NCBI GenBank assembly: GCA_016212795.1
Contig: JACRDT010000042.1
Span: 124,001 to 188,000, forward strand
DNA length: 64,000 bases
Origin: Elusimicrobiota bacterium
GTDB lineage: Bacteria > Elusimicrobiota > Elusimicrobia > UBA1565 > UBA9628
Reading direction: 5' to 3'
How positions within the stretch are numbered: the first letter of the stretch is position 1; every line of letters begins with the position of its first letter. Made by a program: the position numbers and the translations under genes. A model generated the notes under the pieces. The model ran no database searches. It was not told the origin of the DNA and saw only the letters and a program-made list of their open reading frames with translations. This document shows positions 41,435 through 50,135 of this stretch, piece after piece.

Positions 41435-42454
41435 TCAGTCGCCGTCGGGCTCGGCGTCCGACTCCAGTCGCCGCAGGAAGAGGTGGGTGCCGACGCCCAC
41501 TGCGACCATGGCGAGGAGGAACGCCGGGTAGGCCAGCTTCCAGTTCGCCTGGCCAGTCATCATCGTCCACTCCGACATCCCGCCGATCCCGGCGAGGAAG
41601 CTCAAGGGCATGAAGATGGTGGTGATGACCGTGAGCCTGCGCACCGACTTGTTGGTGATGTTGCCGATGCGGGCCATGCGGTTGTTGATCAGGGACAGGT
41701 GGATCTCGGCGAGGCTGACCAGTACCTCGCGGTAGAGCTCCACCTCTTCGAGGAGCTTGGTGAGATGGTCGTAGATGTCGCGGAAGTGGAAGACGGCCTT
41801 TTCGCCGATGAAGGGCGAGTCCCGGCGGCAGACCTTGACCAGGATCTCCCGCTCGTGGAAGAGGCTCTTCCTGAGCGCGAGGAGGTTGTTGCGCAGCTGG
41901 GTCAGCCTGCCCAGCTGGAACCGCTCCGTGTCCTTCATGATGGACGCCTCGATGGACTCGATCTCGGCCTCGAGGGCGCCGATCGGCTTGTATTTCTCGT
42001 CGACCACGTAGTCGAGGAGGAGGTGCAGCAGGAACTCCGGCCCGAGCCTGACGCTCTTGGCCGCCGACTGCGTCATGGAGTCCAGGACTTCCTGCGACCA
42101 GCCCGTCCGGTTCTCGCGGCCCCTGACGGTCACCAGGAAGCCGCGGCCCAGGATGAGGTCCACCTCGTCGGCGAGGAGCTTCCCGCCGGCATAGGCATAA
42201 GAGTTGAACAGGATGAAGGTGCTCGCGTCGAAGTTCTCGACCTTGGGGATCTGGTCCTCGTCGAGGCAGTCCTCGACGGAGAGGGGGTCGATGCCCAGAA
42301 GTCCGACCAGGGGCTCGAGGTCCTGCCGGCCTGGGTCGACGTAGTCGAGCCAGACGTAGCCGCCGGCCGCGCCGGCCTTGAGGCAATCCTCGAGGCCGTC
42401 GTGCCGCTTGAGCCCGCCGTCCGGCGTGATATGGTGGAACTTCGCTTGGGCCAT
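41435..42454 (-). CDS. CorA-family metal ion channel/transporter, variant GMS motif
   Basis: 339 residues. A cytosolic alpha/beta N-domain is followed by the long stalk helices (LEAEIESIEASIMKDTERFQ, LRNNLLALRKSLFHEREILV) and two C-terminal TMs (LTVITTIFMPLSFLAGIG; YPAFLLAMVAVGVGTHLF). The pore-entry signature of CorA is GMN; here it reads GGMSEW, so the Asn is replaced by Ser. ZntB-type exporters also deviate (GIN/GVN). Mg2+ uptake is therefore not certain; another cation or altered transport is possible. Start chosen at the ATG with GGGAGAG upstream; a TATCAT box lies ~35 nt upstream. Confidence 0.88.
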   Translation of the reverse strand: MAQAKFHHITPDGGLKRHDGLEDCLKAGAAGGYVWLDYVDPGRQDLEPLVGLLGIDPLSVEDCLDEDQIPKVENFDASTFILFNSYAYAGGKLLADEVDLILGRGFLVTVRGRENRTGWSQEVLDSMTQSAAKSVRLGPEFLLHLLLDYVVDEKYKPIGALEAEIESIEASIMKDTERFQLGRLTQLRNNLLALRKSLFHEREILVKVCRRDSPFIGEKAVFHFRDIYDHLTKLLEEVELYREVLVSLAEIHLSLINNRMARIGNITNKSVRRLTVITTIFMPLSFLAGIGGMSEWTMMTGQANWKLAYPAFLLAMVAVGVGTHLFLRRLESDAEPDGD

Positions 42455-42583
42455 CGCCGCTCTCCCGTCCGGACGCCTTGCGCCCGGCCAACGGTATGAT
42501 ACAACAAGTGGCGCGGCAACGGCGTTAGGCGCTCTCAACCCCTGACACCGCGTCGTCGTCGAAACGACGAGAAGCCGTCCGCA

Positions 42584-43867
42584 TCAGCGGCCGAAGACCC
42601 GCTTCTTGAGTTCCAGCACGACCTCCCTGGCCAGGGGGCCGACGACGACCAGGAAGAGGTTCGCGGCCAGCCACCCGGTTCCCGCGACCCAGAACCGCTT
42701 GCCGAAGCGCGCCTCGAGGTCCCTGCAACCCGCCGTGGCCAGGAGCAGCAACGAGCCAGAGAGGGGCTTGCGGTAGCGCGAGATCGGACCGCCGGCGACG
42801 ACGTGGACCGCGGTGTACAGGACGAGCAGTATCAGGGCGGGGCGCAGCTCGGGCTCGCTCCTGATCCGCAGGATGGCCCAGAACCAGAACGGCACGAAGA
42901 GGACGAAGCTCCAGTCGTATTCCGGCAAGAAGGGATAATACATCGAGGAGACGTTGAAGACGTAGGCCCTGACGATCTTGAAGAGCGGCGTTTTGGCCAA
43001 CAGTTCCCGAAGAGCCGTCTTGTAGTACTCCCGATGGTCCATCTCGTACATTCCCGCGGGATGGGACTTGACCTCCTTGGGCCCGATGTCGCCGAGAGCG
43101 GCCAAGGGCAGGGTCAGGCCGTTGCAGAGGGCCGCCTCGGCCTGCGTCGAGCCTGGGACGAAGCGGTGGAAGACGAGCCAGTTGCGGCAGATCCAGGGCA
43201 GGAAGCAGGCCAGGAGCAGGCCGCCGAAGACCACGGCGTGGCGCAGGCCTCGCCCGGGCCTGAGCCACGGCAGGAGGATGCAGCAGGCCCCGGCGAAGGG
43301 GCCGAGGTCGGGTCTGATGAGGCTGGCCACCCCCATGATCGATCCGGACAGGATGGTCGAAATCCACGCCCTGTCGACACAGATCCAGGCCCAGAAGAAG
43401 AAGCAGACGAGGCTCCCGCCCAAGGACTCCGTGAGCACCCTCGCGCACGGCTCGGTGAGCCCGTCGTAAAAGGCGGCTGAGACGCCGATGAACAGGGCCC
43501 ACTTGGGCCCGTAGAGCCTGAGCGCCACGGCGTAGAGCGCCAGGCAGGCGAGCGAGGCGGCGAGGACTTGGATGAGCTGGACCGGGAGAACGCCCCTGCC
43601 GAAGAGCGTGTACGACACGGTGAGCACGACGGGGTAGCCGGGCATGCGGAAGAGCCTGTCGCCGAGCTCGTCCGTGTATTTCCCGGCATCCAGCATGCTG
43701 ACCGCGTACTGGTGGTAGTGCAGAGCGTCGAGGATCCGCTCGCCCTCGCCCATGGAATGGCGGGAGACGTAGGCGAGCCTGAGCCCCAGCGCCAGCAGGG
43801 CGACCGTCGCGATCCGCACCCAGGGGGAGGCGAACAGGGAGAGGATCGTCTGCCGCGTATCAGGCAC
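42584..43867 (-). CDS. PMT/ArnT-like polytopic glycosyltransferase
   Basis: 427 residues with about ten hydrophobic helices. The first periplasmic loop contains DRLFRMPGYPVVLTVSYTLF, the R-x-P-x-Y-P pattern of GT39/GT83 (PMT, ArnT) enzymes that use polyprenyl-phosphate sugars. Later RPDLGPFAGAC and ISRYRKPLSGSLLLLATAG fit the same family. A GTG start is used. The gene lies downstream of a 53-codon gene fragment (4 bp gap). The acceptor is unknown; addition of a sugar to a lipid-linked glycan or protein at the outer face of the inner membrane is the family role. Confidence 0.8.
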   Translation of the reverse strand: MPDTRQTILSLFASPWVRIATVALLALGLRLAYVSRHSMGEGERILDALHYHQYAVSMLDAGKYTDELGDRLFRMPGYPVVLTVSYTLFGRGVLPVQLIQVLAASLACLALYAVALRLYGPKWALFIGVSAAFYDGLTEPCARVLTESLGGSLVCFFFWAWICVDRAWISTILSGSIMGVASLIRPDLGPFAGACCILLPWLRPGRGLRHAVVFGGLLLACFLPWICRNWLVFHRFVPGSTQAEAALCNGLTLPLAALGDIGPKEVKSHPAGMYEMDHREYYKTALRELLAKTPLFKIVRAYVFNVSSMYYPFLPEYDWSFVLFVPFWFWAILRIRSEPELRPALILLVLYTAVHVVAGGPISRYRKPLSGSLLLLATAGCRDLEARFGKRFWVAGTGWLAANLFLVVVGPLAREVVLELKKRVFGR

Positions 43868-43871
43868 CCCG

Positions 43872-44033
43872 TCAGACCTTCCTGGCCACCAACTCGAACG
43901 AGTCCCTGGTGTCGATGAGGTACGGGTCCCAACGGGTAATCAAGCAATTGATTGTATCAAAATACGGACATCGACCCACGATGCGGAGGACGCCGACCAG
44001 CGCTTCGGTCCGGCAGTCGAGCGGGTCGTCCAA
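43872..44033 (-). pseudogene. Orphan reading-frame fragment upstream of the PMT-like gene
   Basis: An open frame free of stops for ~68 codons ends at 43872. It has coherent composition (CRTEALVGVLRIVGRCPYFD, TINCLITRWDPYLIDTRDSF, ELVARKV) but no ATG. A TTG at 44033 gives 53 residues; a TTG at 43943, 7 nt after a TACAAT box, gives 23. It looks like the C-terminal end of a larger lost gene, or a short leader ORF whose translation feeds into the PMT-like gene 4 bp downstream. I do not recognise the family. Confidence 0.35.
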
Positions 44034-44083
44034 TATATTCGCGACGGTCCCCGTCCGTGCGGGATTCGGGAGCTCCCATTAGA

Positions 44084-44089
44084 TATAAT
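44084..44089 (+). promoter_or_regulatory. -10 element (TATAAT) for the FkbM methyltransferase gene
   Basis: A perfect TATAAT is followed by TCTTGGC and then the GTG start at 44097: a 7-nt gap, the clearest leaderless candidate of the window. Confidence 0.65.
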
Positions 44090-44096
44090 TCTTGGC

Positions 44097-44903
44097 GTGG
44101 AGAAGCTTAGACTCCTGGCATCCGGCATCAGCCAAGCCGCCTGGCTCGTTGTGGCCGCCTTCGGCCGGGTCGCGCTCGGTCGGAATCGCTTCGACTGCTT
44201 GGTGGACAAGACGGGCTTGAGGGGCTGGAAGAACCGGGCCTGGCTCTCCAGCATCACGATGCCGGACGGCAACAACATCCTGTTCCGCCCGGTCGACAAA
44301 TGCATCATCGAGGAGGTCTATTCGGGCGTGTACTCGGCCGGGGAACTCGGCCCGGGTCAGACCGTGGTGGACGTGGGAGCGCACATCGGCGCGTTCTCCC
44401 TGATGACGGCCCGCCTGGTGGGCCCTTCCGGCCGCGTCTTCGCCTTCGAGCCCTCTCCAGCGACTCTCGACCTCCTTCGCCGCAACGTGGAACGCAACGG
44501 CCTCGCCTGGATCAAGGTCCATCCCGTGGCGCTCGCCGACGCGGAGGGTGAAGCCGAGCTTTTCACGGCCGGCGACCAAGACAACCCCGCCGCCGACACC
44601 CTTGCCGCCGTGGCCGGCCGCAGAGCCGTCAAGGTCCGGCTTTGCAGGCTCGACGATATTCTGGCCGAGGAAGGGGTCTCCCGGGTGGACCTCCTCAAGA
44701 TCGACGTGGAAGGCGCCGAGCATAGGGCGCTCGACGGCGCGGCCAAGACCCTGGCCCGGACTTCGCGCGTTGTCTTGGAGGCGCATCCCCCCCGAGTTGG
44801 CCCGGACGAGATTGCCAGGCGCCTTCAAGGCGCCGGGTTCTCGACCAGGATTGCTCGCCCGCCCGGAAGCAGCCCCATCATCGAAGCCGTCAGAAAGACG
44901 TAG
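44097..44903 (+). CDS. FkbM-family SAM-dependent methyltransferase
   Basis: 268 residues, GTG start placed 7 nt after a TATAAT box. SAM-binding motif I is VVDVGAHIGAFSLMTARL, followed by GRVFAFEPSPATLDLLRRNV (acidic strand 2) and VDLLKIDVEGAEHRALDGA, a signature of FkbM methyltransferases. These enzymes usually O-methylate sugars in polysaccharides or glycolipids, fitting the glycan genes around it. An N-terminal ~75-residue part with a hydrophobic helix may attach it to the membrane. It has no close partner on the plus strand. Confidence 0.87.
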   Translation: MEKLRLLASGISQAAWLVVAAFGRVALGRNRFDCLVDKTGLRGWKNRAWLSSITMPDGNNILFRPVDKCIIEEVYSGVYSAGELGPGQTVVDVGAHIGAFSLMTARLVGPSGRVFAFEPSPATLDLLRRNVERNGLAWIKVHPVALADAEGEAELFTAGDQDNPAADTLAAVAGRRAVKVRLCRLDDILAEEGVSRVDLLKIDVEGAEHRALDGAAKTLARTSRVVLEAHPPRVGPDEIARRLQGAGFSTRIARPPGSSPIIEAVRKT

Positions 44904-45000
44904 GCTCGGTTGCGGCCCCTTTTCCTGAACGGGCGAGGAGCGAACCCCCTGATGTTCTCGAGGACATGTCGCATCCGTGCCCGACCGGCCCGCGATTTGG

Positions 45001-45006
45001 TTTAAT
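45001..45006 (+). promoter_or_regulatory. -10 element (TTTAAT) for the CsgG/FlgO-like pair
   Basis: GGTTTAAT is followed by TCCAGGC and the ATG at 45014, again a 7-nt gap. Confidence 0.5.
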
Positions 45007-45013
45007 TCCAGGC

Positions 45014-46324
45014 ATGGAGCCCCGCCGCAGGCTTCGGCCCGGACGCCGTTCCTTGGCAGCCTTGGGGCTGGCCGTCCTCTGCGCCTGGCCCGCGCCCGCC
45101 AGGGCCGCGCGGTACACGGTTGCGGTGATGCCCTTCGAGAACCTCACGAAGGACGCGGCCTTGGACTGGCTCACCATGGGCATCCCGGAGACCATCACCA
45201 ACGACCTCATGAACATCGCCGAGCTGGCCCTGGTCGAGCGGCTCCAGCTGCGCCGCGTTCTCGACGAGCAGAAGCTCCAGGCCGGCGGCGCGATCGACCC
45301 GAGCACCGCGGTCAGGGTCGGCAAGCTCATCGGCGCCGGCATCCTGGTCATCGGAGGCTTCCAGAAGCACGACGAGACCATCCGGCTGACCTCGCGGTTC
45401 GTCGATGTCGAGACCGGCGGCGTGCTCCAGACCGCCATGGCCACCGGGAAGCTCTCGGACATCTTCGACCTGCAGGACCAGGTGGTCAAGAGCCTGGCCA
45501 AGGACCTCGACATCAGCCTGAAGAAGGCCGAGCTGGCCAAGCTCGCGGAGAGGCCGACCGAGTCTTTGGAGGCCTACCGGCATTTCGGCCAGGGCGCCCT
45601 GCTCCAGTCCCGCAAGGATCTCACCGGCGCGGTGAGCGAGCTGGAGCAGGCCGCGGCGCTCGACCCGGGCTTCAAGGCCGCCCGGGAGAAGTTCAAGGAG
45701 GTCTTCTGGTCGCTCAACGCGGGCAACTACTGGACCTACCGGATGAGCGACGGGACCGAGACCGTGGAGTTGACCCGGCACGCGGGCGGCCTGGAGAGCT
45801 TCGCCGGCCAGGATGTCTTCTCCTACTACGAGCGCCCTCGCAAGGACGGGGTGGAGCTCGACAAGAAGACCGTCACGACCTATTACGCCAAGGCGGAGGA
45901 CGGCATCCACGAGGCGGGAACGACCATCATCGTGGAGGCCAAGGGAAGCTCGACTTCGGTCTCGGCCCAGGACGTCCCCATGCCCATGGTCTTCCCGTAT
46001 GCCTACCGGAAAGATGCCGGCTGGAAGAACGAGTTCTCGCGGAAGGTCTTCATCGGCGGCCGGTTCCGCGGCGGCAGCGCGATCGCCGAGGAGTACCGGA
46101 TGACCGGGGAGGAGTCCGTCACGGTCCCGGCCGGGACCTTCAAGGCCCAGGTGTTCGAGAAGACCTCCGCAGCCACCCGGAAGGGCGACGATGGGACGGA
46201 GACGACCTCCCGGACCTCCAGCTCGTTCTGGTTCACGCCCGGCATCGGTTACGTGAAGGAGCGGGAGAACGGCTCGGACGGAGACGTCGTGGAAGTGGTC
46301 TTGACGGAGTACCACATTGATTGA
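45014..46324 (+). CDS. Exported CsgG/FlgO-like protein with TPR-like and C-terminal beta domains
   Basis: 436 residues. Signal peptide (SLAALGLAVLCAWPAPARA). The domain at ~35-175 has the FlgO/CsgG-type pattern: AVMPFENLTKDAALDWLTMG, then ETITNDLMNIAELALVERLQ, LRRVLDEQKL, and GKLIGAGILVIGGFQKHDET. A short TPR-like unit (SLEAYRHFGQGALLQSRKDL) follows. The C-terminal ~210 residues are beta-rich (NYWTYRMSDGTETVELTRHA, FKAQVFEKTSAATRKGDDG), resembling a DUF3108-like beta fold. An envelope function, possibly assembly of an outer-membrane structure, is inferred. The stop overlaps the start of the next gene. Confidence 0.72.
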   Translation: MEPRRRLRPGRRSLAALGLAVLCAWPAPARAARYTVAVMPFENLTKDAALDWLTMGIPETITNDLMNIAELALVERLQLRRVLDEQKLQAGGAIDPSTAVRVGKLIGAGILVIGGFQKHDETIRLTSRFVDVETGGVLQTAMATGKLSDIFDLQDQVVKSLAKDLDISLKKAELAKLAERPTESLEAYRHFGQGALLQSRKDLTGAVSELEQAAALDPGFKAAREKFKEVFWSLNAGNYWTYRMSDGTETVELTRHAGGLESFAGQDVFSYYERPRKDGVELDKKTVTTYYAKAEDGIHEAGTTIIVEAKGSSTSVSAQDVPMPMVFPYAYRKDAGWKNEFSRKVFIGGRFRGGSAIAEEYRMTGEESVTVPAGTFKAQVFEKTSAATRKGDDGTETTSRTSSSFWFTPGIGYVKERENGSDGDVVEVVLTEYHID

Positions 46325-46910
46325 ACCGCGCCGCGCAGCACTAGGGGCCCTGCTCCTGCTGGCGGCGGCCGGCTGCGGCGGCGCGCCCGCCGTGAGACCC
46401 GACCCGCCCAGCGCGCCCCTCGTCAAGAGCGGGGCCTTCCCGCAGGGGGACATCGAGGTCGCGACGCTGGAGCGGGCCGAGCGGCAGCTGACGCAGGTCA
46501 TCGTGGCCGTGCTCCCGTTCCACGGCCCGGGCGCGGCGGCCGACCCGGACAGGACCGGAGCCCTCCTGGCCGACCTGATATCGGCGCAGCTGGCGGCACG
46601 GCCGGGCCTCAAGGTGGTCGAGCGCCAGAGGATCGGCGCGGTCTTCGACGAGCTGCGGCTCTCGGAGGGGGCGATGGTGGACCAGGAGACCGCCGTCCGC
46701 ATCGGCAACCTCCTCGGCGCCAACACGCTGGTCCTGGGGAGCTTCGCCCGGATGGGCGAGCGCGGGGTCCTCACCATGCGCCTGGTCAAGGTCGAGACCG
46801 GGGAGATCGTGGGCGGCGTGACGGAGCGAGGCGGCGGCGCCGCCGCCTGGGACGTCCTGGCGGAACAGGCCGCCGCGAGGCTCTTCGACGCCCTGAAGCG
46901 CGGCGGCTGA
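46317..46910 (+). CDS. CsgG/FlgO-like lipoprotein
   Basis: 197 residues from a TTG that overlaps the end of the previous gene by 8 bp. Lipoprotein signal ALLLLAAAGCGG with lipobox AAGC. The core has AVLPFHGPGAAADPDRTGAL, LKVVERQRIGAVFDELRLSE, and AVRIGNLLGANTLVLGSFAR, the CsgG-like arrangement also seen in the upstream protein. CsgG forms an outer-membrane export pore for curli, but this protein is shorter and lacks recognisable barrel strands, so a FlgO-like accessory lipoprotein is more likely. It is co-transcribed with the upstream paralogue. Confidence 0.72.
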   Translation: MIEPRRAALGALLLLAAAGCGGAPAVRPDPPSAPLVKSGAFPQGDIEVATLERAERQLTQVIVAVLPFHGPGAAADPDRTGALLADLISAQLAARPGLKVVERQRIGAVFDELRLSEGAMVDQETAVRIGNLLGANTLVLGSFARMGERGVLTMRLVKVETGEIVGGVTERGGGAAAWDVLAEQAAARLFDALKRGG

Positions 46911-46916
46911 GGCCCT

Positions 46917-49343
46917 CTAAACCCCTGACGCCGGGGCGAGGTAGAGGCGCTCGAGCGCCGAGAAGGTGGCCTGGGGGGAGAACTCCTTGAGCACGCGCTC
47001 CCTGCCGGCCAGGCCGAGCCTGCGGCCCAGGCCGGGGTCTTGGGCGAGCCTGCCGCAGCAGTCCAGGAGCTCGGCCTCGCTCTTGGCGATGAAGCCCGTC
47101 TCGCCGTGGAGGACCGCGTCGCGGTTGCCCGGCACGTCGGAGGCGACCACGGGCAGACCCAGCGCCATGGCCTCGAGCACGGCGTTGGGCAGGCCTTCCC
47201 AGCGGGAGTAATGCACGAACACGCCGGCGCTCGCGAGCCGTTCGAGGGCTTGGGCGGGCTCGAGCCAGCCCGTGATCTCCAGCTTGCCGGCCAGGCCCAG
47301 GGCGTCGGCCTCCCGGCGCACGGCCCGCTCGTCCTCGCCGCCTCCGACCCAGAGGAACCGGGTGTCCGGGCGGTCCCGGCCCAGGTCGCGCGCCAGCCTC
47401 AGGAACGCCTGGGGGTTCCTGGCGTGCGTGAACCTGCCGCAGGCGGCGATCACGATTCCCGCCTGGGCGCCAGCCCAGGGGGCGGCGACCAGGGTCCCCT
47501 TGCCGCCGCGCTCGGCGGGGGGTTCGCGCACCGCTCCCAGGAAAGGGTCGCAGACGACGTGCACGGGCCCGCCCCAGGCCAGGGGCCTGGCGAGCGCCGC
47601 TTCGCTGGGGCTCACCGCGACGATGTCCCCGATCCACGAGACCGACCACTCGAGGAGCCAGTAGAGGAGGCGGGAGGCCGGCCCCTTGTCGGATTGGAGG
47701 AAGCCGTAGCCCCTGGGGGAATAGAAGACCAGGGGGACCCCCGTCATCCAGGCGGCCGCCCTCGCCAGGACCCCGGCTTTGGAGGAGTGGGCGTGCACCA
47801 CGTCCGGCAGTTCGACCGCGAAGAGGCGGCGCAGCCGGAGCAGGGCCCGCAGGTCCCTGAGGGGGGAGATCTCGCGCGTCATCTCGGGGATGAGGAAGGC
47901 GGCCTGGGCGCCCTTGGCCTTGTCTCGGTAGCCCTGGGGCGGGCCGGTCCTCACCGCGTACACGAGGCTCACGTCGAAGCGGGACGGGTCGAGGCCGTTG
48001 CAGATGGCGGCGACCTGGTTGCCGGTCCCCCCGGGGCCGCCGCACTCGAGTACCTCGAAGACCTTGCGCTTCCTGGGCCCGGGGGAGCGGCGCTCGCCGA
48101 TGAAGGAGAGCGCGAAGGGCAGGAGCATGGGCAGATAGACCAGCCGATGCCTGGTCGCGCCGCCCAGGTCGAGCTCGAGGAGGGCGGAGCCCGCGGCCAT
48201 CACGCAGAAGAACGCGAGGAGGAGCAGGCGCTCAGGCGTCTTCGGCCCCCTGGCCGCGGCCATGGCGCCGAACAGGGCCAGGAGGAGGACCACGACGTTC
48301 TCGAGGGATGCCATGATCCTGCCGGGGTTGCCCTCCAAGGGGTAGAGCCCCGGCAGCGGCATGAACAGGACGTAGAACGCCCCCTTCGGCAGGAAGGCGA
48401 GCACGTCCCACCAGGTGTCGAACTCGAGGCCGTAGAAGAGCTGGGTGCCGATCCTGCGGCCCTTGTAGATCTGCGCCCAGGCCTGGTCCGAGATCTGCTC
48501 GCGGCGGCGCAGCTCGGAAAGACGTTTGGGACCCCAGGGCGGCGGAGCCGTCGAAGGGGTTCCGACCTCGGCCGTGAGCGTCTGGGACGATCCGGCCGCC
48601 GGCGGCGTCATCTTGAGGGGGCCCTCGAAGACGGCCCTGGAGGCGGGGCGGTAGAGGAAGGGGACGCAGGCCGCGGCCAGCATGCAGACGAAGGGCTTGA
48701 GCGAAGGCTCGCGCCGGCGCAGGGCTCTGGCCCAGGCGAACGCGGCGGCCGCGGCGACGGCCCCGGCGGCGGCGGCCATGAGCGAGGCCCGCTGGAATCC
48801 GGCGAGGATGAGGGCGGTGACTCCGGCGAGCGCCGAGGCCCCGAAGGCCGGCCAGGCGGCGCTGCGCAGGGCGGACGCGAAGGCCCACAGGCCAGCGAAC
48901 GCGGCGGCCATGACCGGGCCGTCCTTGAAGTTCTGGGAGGTCATGAAGACGTGCGAGGGCCAGGCCGCGACGAGGGCGGCCGCAAGGAGGGCGCACCGGG
49001 AGCCGAACGCGGACCTGGCGAGCCCGTAGAAGGCCAGCACCGACAGCGCCCCCATCAGGGCGTTGGCCAGCTTCGCCGCCAGAGGCCGGAACCCCACGGC
49101 GGCGTAGAGGAGGGCCAGGGCGTACGCCTGGAGGCGTTTGGCCGGCGAGACCGGGGGGACGAACCGCCGGCCCCCCTGGCGCGCGGCGAGGATTTCGGAG
49201 GCCATATCGTCGGCGTAGCGGGCGTCGGTGAAGTAGTACTCCGGCATGATCGGGTCGAATTCGGTGACCACGGCCAGGCCGGCGCGCAGGAGGAGCGAGG
49301 CCAGGAAGAGCGCGGCGACGGGATGCTTCCTAATCCAGGACAC
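46917..49343 (-). CDS. Fusion protein: PMT-like membrane domain + GT4 glycosyltransferase
   Basis: 808 residues in one frame. Residues 1-435 have about ten hydrophobic helices, with FDPIMPEYYFTDARYADDMA in the first loop, as in ArnT/PMT-like or dolichyl-phosphate-mannose-dependent enzymes. Residues 443-808 are a GT-B GT4 transferase: FEVLECGGPGGTGNQVAAIC at its start, DVVHAHSSKAG, VIAACGRFTHARNPQAFLRL, and the E-x7-E motif in VHYSRWEGLPNAVLEAMALG. The fusion would join a cytosolic sugar transfer to a membrane-embedded one. It overlaps the GT2 gene by 14 bp, which could supply a polyprenyl-phosphate sugar to the membrane domain. Confidence 0.82.
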   Translation of the reverse strand: MSWIRKHPVAALFLASLLLRAGLAVVTEFDPIMPEYYFTDARYADDMASEILAARQGGRRFVPPVSPAKRLQAYALALLYAAVGFRPLAAKLANALMGALSVLAFYGLARSAFGSRCALLAAALVAAWPSHVFMTSQNFKDGPVMAAAFAGLWAFASALRSAAWPAFGASALAGVTALILAGFQRASLMAAAAGAVAAAAAFAWARALRRREPSLKPFVCMLAAACVPFLYRPASRAVFEGPLKMTPPAAGSSQTLTAEVGTPSTAPPPWGPKRLSELRRREQISDQAWAQIYKGRRIGTQLFYGLEFDTWWDVLAFLPKGAFYVLFMPLPGLYPLEGNPGRIMASLENVVVLLLALFGAMAAARGPKTPERLLLLAFFCVMAAGSALLELDLGGATRHRLVYLPMLLPFALSFIGERRSPGPRKRKVFEVLECGGPGGTGNQVAAICNGLDPSRFDVSLVYAVRTGPPQGYRDKAKGAQAAFLIPEMTREISPLRDLRALLRLRRLFAVELPDVVHAHSSKAGVLARAAAWMTGVPLVFYSPRGYGFLQSDKGPASRLLYWLLEWSVSWIGDIVAVSPSEAALARPLAWGGPVHVVCDPFLGAVREPPAERGGKGTLVAAPWAGAQAGIVIAACGRFTHARNPQAFLRLARDLGRDRPDTRFLWVGGGEDERAVRREADALGLAGKLEITGWLEPAQALERLASAGVFVHYSRWEGLPNAVLEAMALGLPVVASDVPGNRDAVLHGETGFIAKSEAELLDCCGRLAQDPGLGRRLGLAGRERVLKEFSPQATFSALERLYLAPASGV

Positions 49344-50019
49344 GATGCTTCAACAGGCGCCAGAGGTAGGCCAGGGCCGCGGTCCAGGTGATCTTCTTGC
49401 CCTCGGCGTAGGTCCTGCCGCTGTAGGAGACGGGGACTTCGTAGATGCGGAGCTTGCGCTTGCAGACCTTGGCGGTGAGCTCGGCCTCGATGCCGAACCC
49501 GTCGGAGCTCAAGGGGATGTCCTTGAGGCGCTCCGTCACGAAGGCCTTGTAGCAGGTGCCCATGTCGGAGAGGTTGATGTCGTAGAGGATGTTGGCGACG
49601 AGGGTGAGGGACCTGTTGGCGAGGTAGTGCCAGAAGAGGAGCACCCGGTGCGGGCCGCCGAGGAAGCGCGAGCCGTAGACGACGTCGGCCCGCTTGTCGA
49701 GCAGCGGGGCGAGCAGCGCCGCGTAGTCGGCGGGGTCGTATTCGAGGTCCGCGTCCTGGATCAGCGTGAAGTCGCCGGTCGCGTAGCCGATGGCCGTCCT
49801 CAGCGCCGCGCCCTTGCCCCTGTTGCGGTCGTGGAAGAAGACCCGGACGTCGGGCCCCAGCGGCCCCTTGAGGATATCGGCGGAGCCGTCGGTCGAGCCG
49901 TCGTCGACCACGATGATCTCCTTGTCGAGCGGGACCCGGGCCCGCTGGACCCTGGCGAGGAGCTCGAGGACCGTCGCGGATTCGTTGTAGACCGGGACGA
50001 GGATGCTGAGCTTGCCCAC
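49330..50019 (-). CDS. Polyprenyl-phosphate glycosyltransferase (GT2, DPM1-like)
   Basis: 229 residues. SILVPVYNESATVLELL is the usual opening. VVDDGSTDGSADIL, then DADLEYDPADYAALL with the DxD, VVYGSRFLGGPHRV and FWHYLANRSLTLVANILYDI are typical of dolichol-phosphate-mannose synthase-like GT2 enzymes, as are DMGTCYKAF and GFGIEAELTAKV. It would load a sugar onto polyprenyl phosphate for use by PMT-like enzymes such as the overlapping downstream fusion. The GTG start lies 7 nt after a TAGTAT box on the minus strand. Confidence 0.9.
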   Translation of the reverse strand: MGKLSILVPVYNESATVLELLARVQRARVPLDKEIIVVDDGSTDGSADILKGPLGPDVRVFFHDRNRGKGAALRTAIGYATGDFTLIQDADLEYDPADYAALLAPLLDKRADVVYGSRFLGGPHRVLLFWHYLANRSLTLVANILYDINLSDMGTCYKAFVTERLKDIPLSSDGFGIEAELTAKVCKRKLRIYEVPVSYSGRTYAEGKKITWTAALAYLWRLLKHRVLD

Positions 50020-50026
50020 GGGAGCT

Positions 50027-50032
50027 ATACTA
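50027..50032 (-). promoter_or_regulatory. -10 element (TAGTAT) for the GT2 gene
   Basis: TTTGATAGTAT is followed by AGCTCCC and the GTG, a 7-nt gap. Confidence 0.45.
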
Positions 50033-50120
50033 TCAAATCCTTGGAGCGCGAGCCCGCGACACGGGCCCCCTCGGCCTTGACACTCGGCCTCAGCATCTTG
50101 CGCGCCTCGATTGATCCGGT

Positions 50121-50126
50121 TATACT
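50121..50126 (+). promoter_or_regulatory. -10 element (TATACT) for the nucleotidyltransferase gene
   Basis: TATACT is followed by TTGAACAAT and the ATG at 50136, a 9-nt gap. Confidence 0.5.
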
Positions 50127-50135
50127 TTGAACAAT

